52,313 nt of DNA from Sphingobium lactosutens (lineage in GTDB: Bacteria > Pseudomonadota > Alphaproteobacteria > Sphingomonadales > Sphingomonadaceae), in assembly GCF_013393185.1 (NCBI RefSeq), contig NZ_QJQX01000060.1:1-52313 (forward strand). The letters are read 5' to 3'. The translations under genes and the position numbers were made by a program. Under the pieces are notes generated by a model. That model was not told the DNA's origin. It ran no database searches and saw nothing but the letters and a program-made list of their open reading frames with translations. Positions 17,133-26,171 of the stretch are shown in pieces (within the stretch, counting starts at the first letter, position 1; every line of letters starts with the position of its first letter).

Positions 17133-18563
17133 TCAGTTGCGCCGTATCACCAAGTTGCGGATTTCGGTCATGTCTTCCATGGCAAATCGAACGCCTTCGC
17201 GTCCAAGGCCGGAATCCTTGACACCCCCATAGGGCATATTATCCACGCGGTAGCTCGGCACATCATTTACGACGACACCTCCAACGTCAAGATCATCCCA
17301 AGCATCAAGGATCTTGAAGAAATCCCTGGTGAAGATGCCGGCCTGAAGCCCGAATTTCGAGTCATTCACAATATCGAGTGCTTCGCGCCAACTCGAGAAT
17401 TTGATCAGGAATGCTGCGGGGCCGAAGGCCTCTTCCCGGTTTAGTTCGGTGTCGGGATCGACATTCTCCAGCAAGGTCGCCTCCAGCATCGCCCCAGTGC
17501 GTCCGCCCCCGCAAAGCAATGACGCGCCTTTCGCCATTGCGTCCTGGATCCAGCCGTCGAGTCGTTGGGCCTCCTTAACGTCGATCATCGGCCCGACAAA
17601 TGTTGCTTCGTCATGAGGGTCGCCCGTCTGAAGTGTCCGTGTGCGAGCGACCAGCTTCGCTTTAAAGGCGTCATATATGGCTGCATGAACAAGGATGCGC
17701 TGCACGCCGATGCACGATTGTCCTGACTGATAAAAAGCGCCGAAGACGACGCGTTCCACGGCATCCTCCAGATTGGCATCAGCATCAACGATGACCGCCG
17801 CGTTACCGCCCAATTCCAGAACGACCTTCTTCTTCCCGGCCCGAGCTTTCAAATCCCAGCCCACTTCGGGAGACCCGGTGAAGGAGAGTAGTTTCAATCG
17901 GTCGTCTGTCGTGAACAGGTCGGAGCCGTCGCGCGATGCTGGAAGGATTGAAAACGCTCCCTTGGGCAGGTCGGTTTCGGCCAGTATTTCGCCCATTAGG
18001 ATTGCGCCTAGGGGCGTGCGGCTTGCCGGTTTCATCACGAATGGACAGCCGACCGCCAGCGCGGGAGCAATCTTGTGCGCCGCCAGATTGAGAGGAAAGT
18101 TGAAGGGTGAGATGAAGGAGCAAGGACCGATCGGCACCCTTTTCCAGATACCCTGATAGCCCTTGGCACGGGGAGAAATGTCGAGAGCCTGGACTTCCCC
18201 TGTCATGCGAACCGCTTCTTCAGCCGCGATTCTAAACGTGTCGATTAACCGGCCGACCTCGCCCCGGCTGTCATTGATCGGCTTGCCAGCCTCGACACAA
18301 AGCATGTAGGCGAGTTCTTCCCGACGTTCTGTGAAGCGGTTCACGCAATGGTACAACACCGCCTGCCGCTCATAGCTCGCCATCTTTGCCATGGGTTCGG
18401 CGGCCCGGACGGCCCAGGCTATCGCCATGTCGATTGTTTGCGCATCAGCGAGTGCGACTCGAGTGGCTACTTCGCCGGAGAATTTGTCAGTGACGTCCAG
18501 CGCGGTGTTAGGCTGTTGGGCTTCATTTGCCAGGTAGAGAGGATAGGCATCTTTCAGGTTCAT
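17133..18563 (-). CDS. NAD(P)-dependent aldehyde dehydrogenase, second copy
   Basis: A 476-residue aldehyde dehydrogenase of a different branch from the one at 3016, closer to lactaldehyde, phosphonoacetaldehyde or non-phosphorylating glyceraldehyde-phosphate type enzymes. Motifs: 'FISPFNFPLNL', 'MKPASRTPLG', 'FTGSPEVGWDL', the Glu in 'LELGGNAAV', the nucleophilic Cys in 'QSGQSCIGVQR', 'EEAFGP' and the C-terminal 'YGGVKDSGLGREG'. ATG 18563 is preceded by GGAGATCCTGAAA, a good ribosome site; the frame is open 30 codons further up without one. It follows the MHS transporter by 169 bases on the same strand, possibly in the operon headed by the Fno-like gene. The substrate is unknown. Confidence 0.92.
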   Translation of the reverse strand: MNLKDAYPLYLANEAQQPNTALDVTDKFSGEVATRVALADAQTIDMAIAWAVRAAEPMAKMASYERQAVLYHCVNRFTERREELAYMLCVEAGKPINDSRGEVGRLIDTFRIAAEEAVRMTGEVQALDISPRAKGYQGIWKRVPIGPCSFISPFNFPLNLAAHKIAPALAVGCPFVMKPASRTPLGAILMGEILAETDLPKGAFSILPASRDGSDLFTTDDRLKLLSFTGSPEVGWDLKARAGKKKVVLELGGNAAVIVDADANLEDAVERVVFGAFYQSGQSCIGVQRILVHAAIYDAFKAKLVARTRTLQTGDPHDEATFVGPMIDVKEAQRLDGWIQDAMAKGASLLCGGGRTGAMLEATLLENVDPDTELNREEAFGPAAFLIKFSSWREALDIVNDSKFGLQAGIFTRDFFKILDAWDDLDVGGVVVNDVPSYRVDNMPYGGVKDSGLGREGVRFAMEDMTEIRNLVIRRN

Positions 18564-18732
18564 TTTCAGGATCTCCGAATTCGAACAGTGTTTCGCTGAA
18601 GGTGCCGCACGGTTGTTCAGGGCTGAACGTGAGGCAAGGCTGTAATAGGACATGGCCGCAAGTCACGGCACACGAAGCTTTCGGAACCAAACTTGTTGGG
18701 GCGAGCGCCTGTGGCGTGGCATGGACGGGCGG

Positions 18733-20055
18733 TCATTGCTGGCGCTTTCGGACGCTAAGGATCGAGATCATCGTGAGCATGGCGGTTGCGCCGAGATAGA
18801 TTGCTGGCGTGGCGGGATTGCCGGACAGACGGGAAAGCATGCCAAACACCCACAAGCTCGATCCGCCGAAAATGGCGGCGCTCAGGTTAAAGCCAAGCGA
18901 ATAAGTCGTCATTAGTCGCGACTTGTCGATGTATTCAGTGCAATAGAGTCCCAGGCACGAGATGAAGGCCGCCGTCGCTACCGCATAGGAGATGGCGCAC
19001 AGAAATGCCGAGGCAGAGCTGGCACCGTTGATCATCGTGAAAAGCGGCCACCCCAGAATGATGAAAAAGGCGCACGCTGACAACATCATCGGTCTCCGGC
19101 CCACACGATCAGAAAGCGCGCCCATCAGAGGGTAACTCAGCATCAATGTCAGCGTGGCGGCCACGCCGATTGATGAAATCGCTCGCGGTGAAAAGCCCTG
19201 CGCAGCAAGATGGATCGGTAGGTAGGCGACGAGCAGATAGTTGGCGATGAAGGATAAGGCGGAGATGCCGATCGCTTGCAAAAGCTCAATCATACCCGAA
19301 GTGAATGTGTCGCGCAGCGGGGTGGTCGACAATGTGCGTTCCCCATGCAGCCGAGTGAAAGCGGCTGATTCCTTCAAGCCTTTGCGGATGAAGAGACCGA
19401 CACAACCTAGGGGGAGCGCGAATAAGAACACGCAACGCCATCCCCAAGCGTCGAATGCCGCATCGCCCAATATTTCCCGGGTCAACCAGACGCAGGCGGT
19501 TGCGAGCAGAAACCCCGCAGAATTTCCCGACATAAGCGTGGCGGTGAACAGCCCCTTACTGTGGGCCGGCGCGCTTTCGGCGACGAAGGTGATGGCGGCT
19601 GTCGACTCTCCTGCCGCGGAAATCCCTTGGACGAACCGCGCCCCAACGAGTAGCAGTGGCGCCAGCATTCCTAGAACTTCGCTGCCGGGCAGGCAGCCTA
19701 TCGCCGCAGTCGACATCGTCATCAGGGCGAGGCTAATTACCAGAACGGCCTTGCGGCCCATCCTGTCGCCGAGGACGCCCATGACCCCTCCCCCTAAGGG
19801 ACGCGCCAAAAATGCGACGCCGAACACAGCGAGGGCCGCAAGAAGCGATTGGTCACCGTGAGCAGAGGGAAAGAAATGGGTGCCGATCTGTGCGGCCACG
19901 AGTGCGTAAACGCCATAATCATACCATTCCGACACCTGACCACAGAAAGTGGCTATCATGAGCCGGCGCATATCTGGTCCTGCCGAGCTGGCTTCCGCGA
20001 AGGCGCTTGGCTTCGTCGCTTCCATCTCGTCCAGGTGTCGGCTGCTAACAGTCAT
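18733..20055 (-). CDS. MHS-type MFS transporter
   Basis: A 440-residue 12-helix transporter of the metabolite:H+ symporter branch of the major facilitator superfamily (relatives of ProP and KgtP). The family signatures visible are 'CGQVSEWYDYGVYALVA' in the first helix, 'FLARPLGGGVMGVLGDRMGRK' in loop 2-3, 'VGARFVQGISAAGE', 'WGWRCVFLFALPLG' and 'GALSDRVGRRP' in the second half. It probably imports an organic acid or other charged pathway substrate across the inner membrane. Its ATG overlaps the stop codon of the Fno-like gene as ATGA, so the two are translationally coupled. This is an odd pairing for a transporter and ties the reductase to this pathway. Confidence 0.93.
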   Translation of the reverse strand: MTVSSRHLDEMEATKPSAFAEASSAGPDMRRLMIATFCGQVSEWYDYGVYALVAAQIGTHFFPSAHGDQSLLAALAVFGVAFLARPLGGGVMGVLGDRMGRKAVLVISLALMTMSTAAIGCLPGSEVLGMLAPLLLVGARFVQGISAAGESTAAITFVAESAPAHSKGLFTATLMSGNSAGFLLATACVWLTREILGDAAFDAWGWRCVFLFALPLGCVGLFIRKGLKESAAFTRLHGERTLSTTPLRDTFTSGMIELLQAIGISALSFIANYLLVAYLPIHLAAQGFSPRAISSIGVAATLTLMLSYPLMGALSDRVGRRPMMLSACAFFIILGWPLFTMINGASSASAFLCAISYAVATAAFISCLGLYCTEYIDKSRLMTTYSLGFNLSAAIFGGSSLWVFGMLSRLSGNPATPAIYLGATAMLTMISILSVRKRQQ

Positions 20056-20738
20056 GTCGCGATCTTCTGCTGCGCTGTCGTGGCATCCGGAGGGATCAAC
20101 TCTCCGGTGATCTGGATGCCCGCTCCATCGACTTTGTAGGTCTTGTTCAGAAATATTAGGACGGAGGTCAGCGCCTCGGCGGCCGCCGAATTGACCAGCG
20201 CTCCACCATGAAGGCCGCGAAGACCCATTGCGTCGGCCAATTCGATCGCAATTTCCCGATCGTCCTTGTCATCCCCGAACATGAGCACATCGCACGCTAT
20301 GGTATCATCCAGAATGAGCTTATGCGCCGCGACATTGTGAAAGCCGGCCACAATGCGACACTCGTCGCCCAATATCGCTCGCGTCCGCGCCGCCGCACTC
20401 CCCTCAGGGGGCAATTGCACCCGCATCACTCGGGGAGGAGCAAGTGGAACAGTCGTGTCGATGACAAGCTTGCCGCGGACCACAGGCGCGATCTCCTCAA
20501 GTGTCCGGGTCTGTGCCTCGAACGGCACTGTGACGATGATCACATCGCCAACCGTGGCGGCGTCGATATTCGTCAGTCCCTCAATGCCATGCCCCAATTG
20601 CCGGGCTGACTCTGCCGCAGAGGCTTGTGATCGGGAGCCGATTACGACCGCTCGCCCGTTCTTCGCGAGACGGCGGGCGATTGCAGATCCAAGCTTTCCA
20701 GTGCCACCTATGACAGAAATGCGTGCGCCATCGAGCAT
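20052..20738 (-). CDS. NADPH:F420 oxidoreductase-like protein (Fno/NpdG type)
   Basis: A 228-residue Rossmann protein of the NADPH-dependent F420 reductase family, which moves hydride between NADP(H) and the deazaflavin F420 or FO. It shows 'ISVIGGTGKLGSAIARRLAKNG' (GxGxxG, residues 11-16), 'VVIGSRSQASA' with the Ser-Arg that binds the NADPH 2'-phosphate, 'GDVIIVTVPFEAQ', 'VIDTTVPL', 'RIVAGFHNVAAHKL', 'DVLMFGDD' and the C-terminal 'GALVNSAAAEALTSVLIFLNK'. Order and content match Fno. ATG 20738 follows AGGAGAG. It leads an operon with the MHS transporter. In a window with an FO synthase and LLM enzymes, its natural job would be to supply reduced deazaflavin. Use of another substrate is possible. 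Confidence 0.9.
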   Translation of the reverse strand: MLDGARISVIGGTGKLGSAIARRLAKNGRAVVIGSRSQASAAESARQLGHGIEGLTNIDAATVGDVIIVTVPFEAQTRTLEEIAPVVRGKLVIDTTVPLAPPRVMRVQLPPEGSAAARTRAILGDECRIVAGFHNVAAHKLILDDTIACDVLMFGDDKDDREIAIELADAMGLRGLHGGALVNSAAAEALTSVLIFLNKTYKVDGAGIQITGELIPPDATTAQQKIAT

Positions 20739-20859
20739 ATTTACTCTCCTGAACGTATAGTCAGCCGCTCTTAGCGGCATAAATCGCAATTTCAATGGCG
20801 TAAAATCATCGAAGTTATAAGGTGGAAGCAGCTCGTCCGGATTCGATCAATATCATTAA

Positions 20860-20875
20860 ATGGTTGACCAGTCAT
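20860..20875. promoter_or_regulatory. Degenerate operator palindrome in divergent promoter
   Basis: ATGGT-TGACCA-GTCAT keeps one perfect half site (ATGAC on the minus strand) and the 6-base spacing. It sits inside a longer inverted repeat TAAATG-N10-CATTTA (20857-20878). It lies between the divergent Fno-like gene (start 20738) and the MFS transporter (start 20989). The element CATTAAATGG just left of it also occurs near 37254. Confidence 0.55.
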
Positions 20876-20988
20876 TTAGTGCGAGGCACAGCGAAGCGGG
20901 CGAGGGACGCGGCGAGCAGTAGTATTTAATCTCTCGCGCATGATCGCCACGGCATTGCAGCTAGTGGCGGAGATAGTGTGGGGAGAGA

Positions 20989-22278
20989 ATGATGGACGAG
21001 TCGGTCCCAGAACGCGGAGCCTGGCGAATGGTGATCGCGCTCTCACTAGCCTACACTCTCTCGCTCACCGATCGCATGATCTTGTCTCTCATGGTCGGTC
21101 CGATACGACATGATCTGCAGATCAGTGACACGCAGTTTGGGCTGCTGCACGGTTTCGCTTTTGCGCTCTTCTATTCGGCGGCAGGTTATCCCATTGGCGC
21201 GCTGGTTGATCGCAAGTCGCGAACGCTGATGATCGGTGCGGGCGTAGGCCTGTGGAGTCTCATGACCGCGCTCTCCGGTCTGGCACGGAGCTATGGCGAG
21301 TTGTTTCTCGCTCGCATGCTCGTCGGCGTCGGGGAGGCGGTGCTGACGCCGGCCGCCGTATCGATGCTGGCTGACTTGTTTCCTCCGCAAAAGCTTGCGC
21401 GGGCAACCGGCATATTCAACGCAGGAGCCATGCTAGGTTCCGGACTGGCCTTTCTCTTTGGTGGGCTGATCATAAATCTTGTCGTTGGCGGCGACATGTT
21501 ACACGTTCCCTTGTTGGGCGAGGTTCGCCCGTGGCAAGCCGTGTTCTTCATCGTCGGCCTTCCCGGCCTCCTGCTGTCATTCATATTTCTTATCATGTCC
21601 GACGCGCCGCGACAGGTCTGCGACACGCCCGCGGCAGCGTCCGCGGCCGTATGGAGTTTGCGGACGCAGGTCTACGCTCTGTATGGAATTTTCCTCGGGG
21701 CCGGTTGCTTCAACCTTGTCATATTCGCCAATCTCGGCTGGTTTCCAGAGATGCTTATCCGAGTTCGCGGATTTGATCAGTGGAGCAGTGGCGCCACGAT
21801 GGCGGTAGCCACTGGTATTTTCGGGCTTATGGGCTTCGTTACCGGAGGGCTATTGAGCGACCGCCTCTTTGCTCAAGGGCGGCGCAGTGCGCCGCTCGCG
21901 CTTGGCCTGGCGTCGGGGATTGCGAGTGGGCCGTTCGCGCTCATGGCGCTCCTTTCGACCAGCCCGCTGCTCATTGCGGTCGGGCTGTCCGGCTACTTCT
22001 TTTTTGGCTTGATGTATACCGCGCCGGTCCTGGCAGCGATTCAGTTCGTTACGCCCTCGCACATGCGTGGGCGGGTTGCTTCGCTGTACATGCTCTTCCT
22101 CACGATCACCGGCACCGGGATGGGGCCGGTGCTAGTTGGCCTGATCGGCGACCATCTATTGCCGGCGCGTCAGTCGGTCAATCAAGCGCTTTTGGTGATA
22201 ACGGTTACAGTCATACCTGCGGGCGCCTTTTTCTTCTGGCTCGGAAGAAGGGGTTTCGTAAACGGCATCAGAATTTGA
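20989..22278 (+). CDS. MFS transporter, spinster-like
   Basis: A 429-residue major facilitator protein with 12 predicted hydrophobic segments. The first helix reads 'VIALSLAYTLSLTDRMILSLMVGPI', followed by 'SDTQFGLLHGFAFALFYSAAGYPIGALVDRKSR' and 'ARMLVGVGEAVLTPAAVSMLADLFP', the pattern of spinster-type (Spns) transporters that are frequent in sphingomonad catabolic clusters. It probably moves an uncharged or lipid-like substrate or product across the inner membrane; direction is not determined. The start is ATG 20989 (or 20992) behind GGGGAGAGA. It is divergent from the Fno-like operon and is followed 29 bases later by an NTF2-like gene. Confidence 0.92.
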   Translation: MMDESVPERGAWRMVIALSLAYTLSLTDRMILSLMVGPIRHDLQISDTQFGLLHGFAFALFYSAAGYPIGALVDRKSRTLMIGAGVGLWSLMTALSGLARSYGELFLARMLVGVGEAVLTPAAVSMLADLFPPQKLARATGIFNAGAMLGSGLAFLFGGLIINLVVGGDMLHVPLLGEVRPWQAVFFIVGLPGLLLSFIFLIMSDAPRQVCDTPAAASAAVWSLRTQVYALYGIFLGAGCFNLVIFANLGWFPEMLIRVRGFDQWSSGATMAVATGIFGLMGFVTGGLLSDRLFAQGRRSAPLALGLASGIASGPFALMALLSTSPLLIAVGLSGYFFFGLMYTAPVLAAIQFVTPSHMRGRVASLYMLFLTITGTGMGPVLVGLIGDHLLPARQSVNQALLVITVTVIPAGAFFFWLGRRGFVNGIRI

Positions 22279-22307
22279 AGTCACGACATGCGGAGGAGTG
22301 AAAGGAT

Positions 22308-22811
22308 ATGGAAGCTGTCGACATGTTGGTTGCAATTGCTGCAGTGCGAAAGATCAAGTCGCAATATTGTTATGCCATGGATGTGAAGGACTGGGCACTT
22401 CTGCGTCGCTGCTTCACGGATCGCGCGGTGTTCGATTTGCGTCGAGAGCGAGCGAGATCGCGCGGGCAGTCCCTCGATCAACTGCTACCGCTCGAGGAGG
22501 CGATCGCACAGGGTGATCCCGAGGTCGTCGTCGGCGCCGAAGCGGTCACCAAGATGATCCAGAGCGCGATCAAAAACTGGGTGACGGTGCATCACCTCGC
22601 CGAACCGTTGATCGAGATCGAAAATGAGCAGGAAGCCAGCGCGATTTGGCCGCTCTTCGATCTGCTGGACAGCGGCGATAGTCTCTTGCGTGCCTGGGGG
22701 CATTATCATGAGCGGTACAGAAAGGTCGGAGCGACTTGGCTGATCGACTATCAGGCGCTAACCCGACTCCGGTCCGAGGGGCAACATCCCTGGGCTAACA
22801 AGCCTGTTTAG
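22308..22811 (+). CDS. NTF2-like (SnoaL-type) protein, second copy
   Basis: A 167-residue protein with the SnoaL-like plan: the helix 'VRKIKSQYCYAMDVKDWALLRRCFTDRAVFDL', the central 'TVHHLAEPLIEIENEQEASAIWPLFDLL', and the end 'GHYHERYRKVGATWLIDYQALTRLR'. The ending closely parallels that of the protein at 14055, so they are likely paralogues with related roles such as small isomerase or dehydratase. It has an extra charged stretch at about residues 42-62. AAAGGA lies 5 bases upstream of the ATG. It follows the spinster-like transporter by 29 bases, so the two form a short operon. Confidence 0.83.
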   Translation: MEAVDMLVAIAAVRKIKSQYCYAMDVKDWALLRRCFTDRAVFDLRRERARSRGQSLDQLLPLEEAIAQGDPEVVVGAEAVTKMIQSAIKNWVTVHHLAEPLIEIENEQEASAIWPLFDLLDSGDSLLRAWGHYHERYRKVGATWLIDYQALTRLRSEGQHPWANKPV

Positions 22812-22878
22812 AGGAGCTTGTGACGAGTGATCAGGGGTTCGCTCACGGGCAATGCCGGTTCGGGCCAACCAAGCGTGA

Positions 22879-24150
22879 TCAAGAGTGAACGAGGGCCTGT
22901 TCCGCCTTGCTCAGGAAGAGGGAGTCACGCGGCGGCGCCTTGCCTACAAAGCGCCTCGACCAGCGAGCGATCGACAAGCCAGTCCATTCGCGAAAGGACC
23001 GACGAAAGCTTTCCGGATCGCGAAAGCCCAAGGCTGCGGCGATTTCCTTAATCGTGACCTCGTTCGTCTTCAACAGCGCGATGGCGGCATCCATTCTATA
23101 ACGAGCAACGACGCTTGTGAAGGTCCACCCCGATTTGGCCAGCAGCCGGTTGAGAGTGCGTTTGCTCAACTGGAGCGAGGCCGCGGCGGCGTCCAGTGAT
23201 GGAACCTGCCCAACCGATTGGAGGAGAAGCTCACGAAGCTGAGCAATAAGCGGATCGGTCAAAAGCTCGGAGCCGATATCGCCGCAGGTATGACGGCAGA
23301 AGTCGATGAGCGTTTCCTTGGAGAAGTGAATCGGTAGAGACCGGTATCGCATCGGCAGGACGAGGCAGGTTCGGTCGCTCGAAATCACAGGGAGATCGAG
23401 GAGATCACTTGTCGCCTGGAAACTCTGATCGAAGGGCGCCGCGATCTCGAGCCGCACGGGATCGAACTGCGCGCCGGTCAGTTGTTCAAAGCAGGGGTAG
23501 CATGCTGCTGTGATCTCTTGAGCGCAAAAAGCCAGAACCTTGGCAGATAGGGGTTTTGGAGAACGCATTTCCACCCGCCAGCCGTCGTCATCGACGACCG
23601 AGCGGATATGCATGAGAAAGCCCGACTGGGCGATATGGCCCTGCCACTTATCGAGATATGCACCGTAGGTACGGCAGAGTTGCAGGGCATATCCGAATAG
23701 GCTGACTTGGCTAATAGAAAATTGCAGCCCGACTGTGGTGGCAAAGTCCGGCGCCGCGTCACAGGCGACAATCTCAAGAAATCGCGTTGCCTGGTTGATA
23801 GAGACTGGCTCGTCCAGGTTGTCCATTATCGTAGGCTTCAGGTCAGCTGCTGCCAACAGGGCCTGGGAATCCATTCCCCGTCGTGCAGCCTCCGAGGTGT
23901 AACCGATGAGGCGACGGGCCACGACCGAATTGTTGAAATGGGACGCTTCTTTTTCCACTAGCATAAGAAAACCGTGCGATGCCGAGAGATTCGGATGAAT
24001 CGGCACCAGAGCAGTGTGAGAGCTGAACACCAGATTTTCAAGTGGCAAACGCCGTCCTCGATGCTTCGAAATTACACTGGTGCCCCCAGTCATAGGATAA
24101 GAATTGGACTGTTGGATCCCAGCGCCTTCAGTGCAAAACCTTTTTATCAA
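22879..24150 (-). CDS. AraC-family transcriptional regulator
   Basis: A regulator with an N-terminal arabinose-binding-like effector domain ('SINQATRFLEI', 'LGLQF...LFGYALQLCRTYGAYL' type layout) and a C-terminal AraC/XylS double helix-turn-helix: 'DAAAASLQLSKRTLNRLLAKSGWTF' and 'TIKEIAAALGFRDPESFRRSFREWTG'. The full open frame is 423 residues. Family members are near 340-360, so the start may be Met63 (23964); neither start has a clear ribosome site. It is divergent from the RibB-LLM-hydrolase-LLM run and probably controls it in response to a pathway compound. It is not an obvious reader of the ATGA(A/C)-N6-TTCAT palindrome, since AraC sites are usually direct repeats. Confidence 0.9.
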   Translation of the reverse strand: MIKRFCTEGAGIQQSNSYPMTGGTSVISKHRGRRLPLENLVFSSHTALVPIHPNLSASHGFLMLVEKEASHFNNSVVARRLIGYTSEAARRGMDSQALLAAADLKPTIMDNLDEPVSINQATRFLEIVACDAAPDFATTVGLQFSISQVSLFGYALQLCRTYGAYLDKWQGHIAQSGFLMHIRSVVDDDGWRVEMRSPKPLSAKVLAFCAQEITAACYPCFEQLTGAQFDPVRLEIAAPFDQSFQATSDLLDLPVISSDRTCLVLPMRYRSLPIHFSKETLIDFCRHTCGDIGSELLTDPLIAQLRELLLQSVGQVPSLDAAAASLQLSKRTLNRLLAKSGWTFTSVVARYRMDAAIALLKTNEVTIKEIAAALGFRDPESFRRSFREWTGLSIARWSRRFVGKAPPRDSLFLSKAEQALVHS

Positions 24151-24182
24151 GAACGTGAAAGCGTCATGATCGGCGCGAGAGG

Positions 24183-24839
24183 ATGAAGATGGTCTTCGCC
24201 AAGATTGAAACGGCTATCGCTGCGATCGCAGCGGGTGAATTGGTGATCGTTGTGGACGATGCGGATCGGGAGAATGAAGGCGACCTCATTCTCGCTGCGG
24301 AGGCTGCCACTCCTGAAAAGCTGGCCTTCATGGTTAATCACACAAGCGGCGTCATCTGTGTCGGTATGACCGGTGACAGGCTCGATAAGCTACAGCTGCC
24401 GCTCATGGTGGTTGATAATGATGACAAGATGCGGACTGCGTTCACGGTAACCGTGGACTACAAGATCGGCACGACCACTGGGATCTCCGCGAGCGATCGC
24501 GCTGCCACAATTCGCGCTCTGGTCGATCCGGGAGCCCGCGCCGAGGATTTCTCGCGCCCGGGTCACCTTTTCCCACTTCGTGCAGTTCCTGGCGGCACGC
24601 TCATCCGGCGGGGCCATACCGAAGCGGCTGTAGACCTGACGTCGCTAGCCGGACTTACGCCTGGCGGCGTTCTGTGCGAGCTGGTGAACCGCGACGGAAC
24701 GATGTCGCGAGGAACGCAGCTCGAACATTTCGCCCAGCAGCACGGTCTTCTCACGATCACGATTGCTGATCTGGTGGAATATCGGATGCGCTCACCTGTG
24801 GTCCTTCCTGGCGATCCTGTGTTCTCCAAGGCTGCCTGA
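24183..24839 (+). CDS. ribB: 3,4-dihydroxy-2-butanone 4-phosphate synthase
   Basis: A riboflavin-pathway enzyme that turns ribulose 5-phosphate into 3,4-dihydroxy-2-butanone 4-phosphate and formate. The 218 residues show the acidic active-site motif DDADRENEGD near residues 25-34, 'LAFMVNHTSGVICVGMT', 'DRAATIRAL', 'PGHLFPLRA' and the 'RRGHTEAAVDLTSLAG' motif. It is a stand-alone RibB; the GTP cyclohydrolase II domain found in the bifunctional form is absent. ATG 24183 or 24189 both fit a GAGAGG site. It is 36 bases before the LLM gene. A clustered RibB next to flavin or deazaflavin enzymes suggests extra flavin supply, since FO synthesis drains the same ribitylaminouracil pool. Confidence 0.94.
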   Translation: MKMVFAKIETAIAAIAAGELVIVVDDADRENEGDLILAAEAATPEKLAFMVNHTSGVICVGMTGDRLDKLQLPLMVVDNDDKMRTAFTVTVDYKIGTTTGISASDRAATIRALVDPGARAEDFSRPGHLFPLRAVPGGTLIRRGHTEAAVDLTSLAGLTPGGVLCELVNRDGTMSRGTQLEHFAQQHGLLTITIADLVEYRMRSPVVLPGDPVFSKAA

Positions 24840-24875
24840 ACCTTTCCTTCTCACAAAATAACTGAGGATATCCCT

Positions 24876-26171
24876 ATGAAATTCGGAATTTTTGCGGAGC
24901 TCGAGCATCCGCGTCCATGGGTCGAAGGCGGGGAGCAGAAGCTTTTCGAGGAAACGCTTCAACAGATCGAACTCGCTGATCGTCTTGGCATCGACCATGT
25001 TTGGGCCGTTGAGCACCATTTCATGGAGGAATATTCCCACTCGACTGCGCCTGAAGTCTTTTTAGCTGCGGCCGCTGCTCGAACGAAGCGTATCCGGATC
25101 GGCCATGGTGTGCGCCAGCTTCCGATCGGCTTTAGTCATCCAGCGCGCATCGCCGAGGCCGCTAATACGCTCGACATCATCTCGGGTGGGCGTCTCGAGT
25201 TCGGCACGGGGGAGTCGGGCTCGCGCATTGAACTGGAAGGCTATGGCGTCGACCCGGACACCAAACGCGAGTCCTGGACCGAATCGATGGAACAGATCGC
25301 CAATATGATGGCGATGGACCCATATCCCGGCTATGAGGGGAAATTTTTCTCGATGCCGGCGCGCAATGTTCTGCCCAAGCCCGTGCAAAAGCCACACCCG
25401 CCATTGTGGGTGGCCTGTTCCAACAAGAAGACCATTCATCTGGCCGCGCGTCTCGGTCTGGGCGCAATGTCTTTCACCTTCCTCGATCCCGCCGATGCGA
25501 AGCAGTGGATCGATGAATATTATGAGATACTTAAGACCGAGTGCGTGCCGATCGGCCACACGGTAAACCCCAACGTCCTACTCGTGACTGGCTTTGGCGT
25601 GCATCAGCAGCAGAATGTCGCCATGGATCGCTTTCTGGACGGCATTCGTTTCTTCCAGTTCGCGCTCAACCATTATTATCGGCTTGGTGATCACAAGCCC
25701 GGCCGAAGCGACATCTGGGCGGACTATCAGAGCAAACGCGACGAGCTTCTGAAAGCCGATCTCGATCCCTTGCTCATGCGCAATGTGGCGAACAGCCGCG
25801 GTGCCATAGGTTCGGTCGATCAGGTGCGCGAGCATATCCGCAAGTTTCAGGCGACGGGTGTTGATCAGCTGGTGCTCCTGCAACAAGGCGGCAAGAACAA
25901 GCATGAGCATATTTGCGAGTCCATGGAATTGTTCGCCAAGGAGATTATGCCCGAGTTTCATGAGGGCGAGGAAGAGCGGCAGCGCAAGAAAATGGAAGAG
26001 CTAGCGCCCTATATCGAAAAGGCGTTCGAGCGCAAAAAGGATCGCCGGCCGCTTCGTCTCCCTGACGAAGACATTCCGATCTTCCCTGCAGTGGATTACG
26101 TTCGCGGCTTCGATCGCAGCAAGGCCTACCTGGGTACGGTCCATGATGAGAAGGCGGCCGAACGCCTATGA
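24876..26171 (+). CDS. LLM-class flavin-dependent monooxygenase (LuxA-like)
   Basis: A 431-residue luciferase-like barrel protein. It begins 'MKFGIFAELEHPRPW' and has 'IDHVWAVEHHFMEEYSHS', 'RIRIGHGVRQLPIGFSHPARIAEAANTLDIISGGRLEFGTGES' and 'KPVQKPHPPLWVACSNKKTI', which is the bacterial luciferase/alkane monooxygenase plan rather than the Rv2161c plan of its neighbours. It has a long charged C-terminal tail (about residues 360-431). Such enzymes usually use FMNH2 and oxygen to oxygenate an aldehyde, ketone or hydrocarbon. No flavin reductase is in the window. It lies between RibB and an HSL-type hydrolase, with which it shares an ATGA overlap, so an ester-forming or ester-cleaving sequence is plausible. 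Confidence 0.9.
   Translation: MKFGIFAELEHPRPWVEGGEQKLFEETLQQIELADRLGIDHVWAVEHHFMEEYSHSTAPEVFLAAAAARTKRIRIGHGVRQLPIGFSHPARIAEAANTLDIISGGRLEFGTGESGSRIELEGYGVDPDTKRESWTESMEQIANMMAMDPYPGYEGKFFSMPARNVLPKPVQKPHPPLWVACSNKKTIHLAARLGLGAMSFTFLDPADAKQWIDEYYEILKTECVPIGHTVNPNVLLVTGFGVHQQQNVAMDRFLDGIRFFQFALNHYYRLGDHKPGRSDIWADYQSKRDELLKADLDPLLMRNVANSRGAIGSVDQVREHIRKFQATGVDQLVLLQQGGKNKHEHICESMELFAKEIMPEFHEGEEERQRKKMEELAPYIEKAFERKKDRRPLRLPDEDIPIFPAVDYVRGFDRSKAYLGTVHDEKAAERL

Noticed and set aside
16930..17232. A 100-codon plus-strand frame upstream of and overlapping the second aldehyde dehydrogenase
   Set aside because: It runs antisense into the 3' end of the aldehyde dehydrogenase and shows no family signal or ribosome site.
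24876..26171. The LuxA-like LLM protein as an F420-dependent enzyme of the Rv2161c group
   Set aside because: Its N-terminal and 'EHHF' segments follow the FMN-luciferase plan, so I list deazaflavin use only as a possibility.
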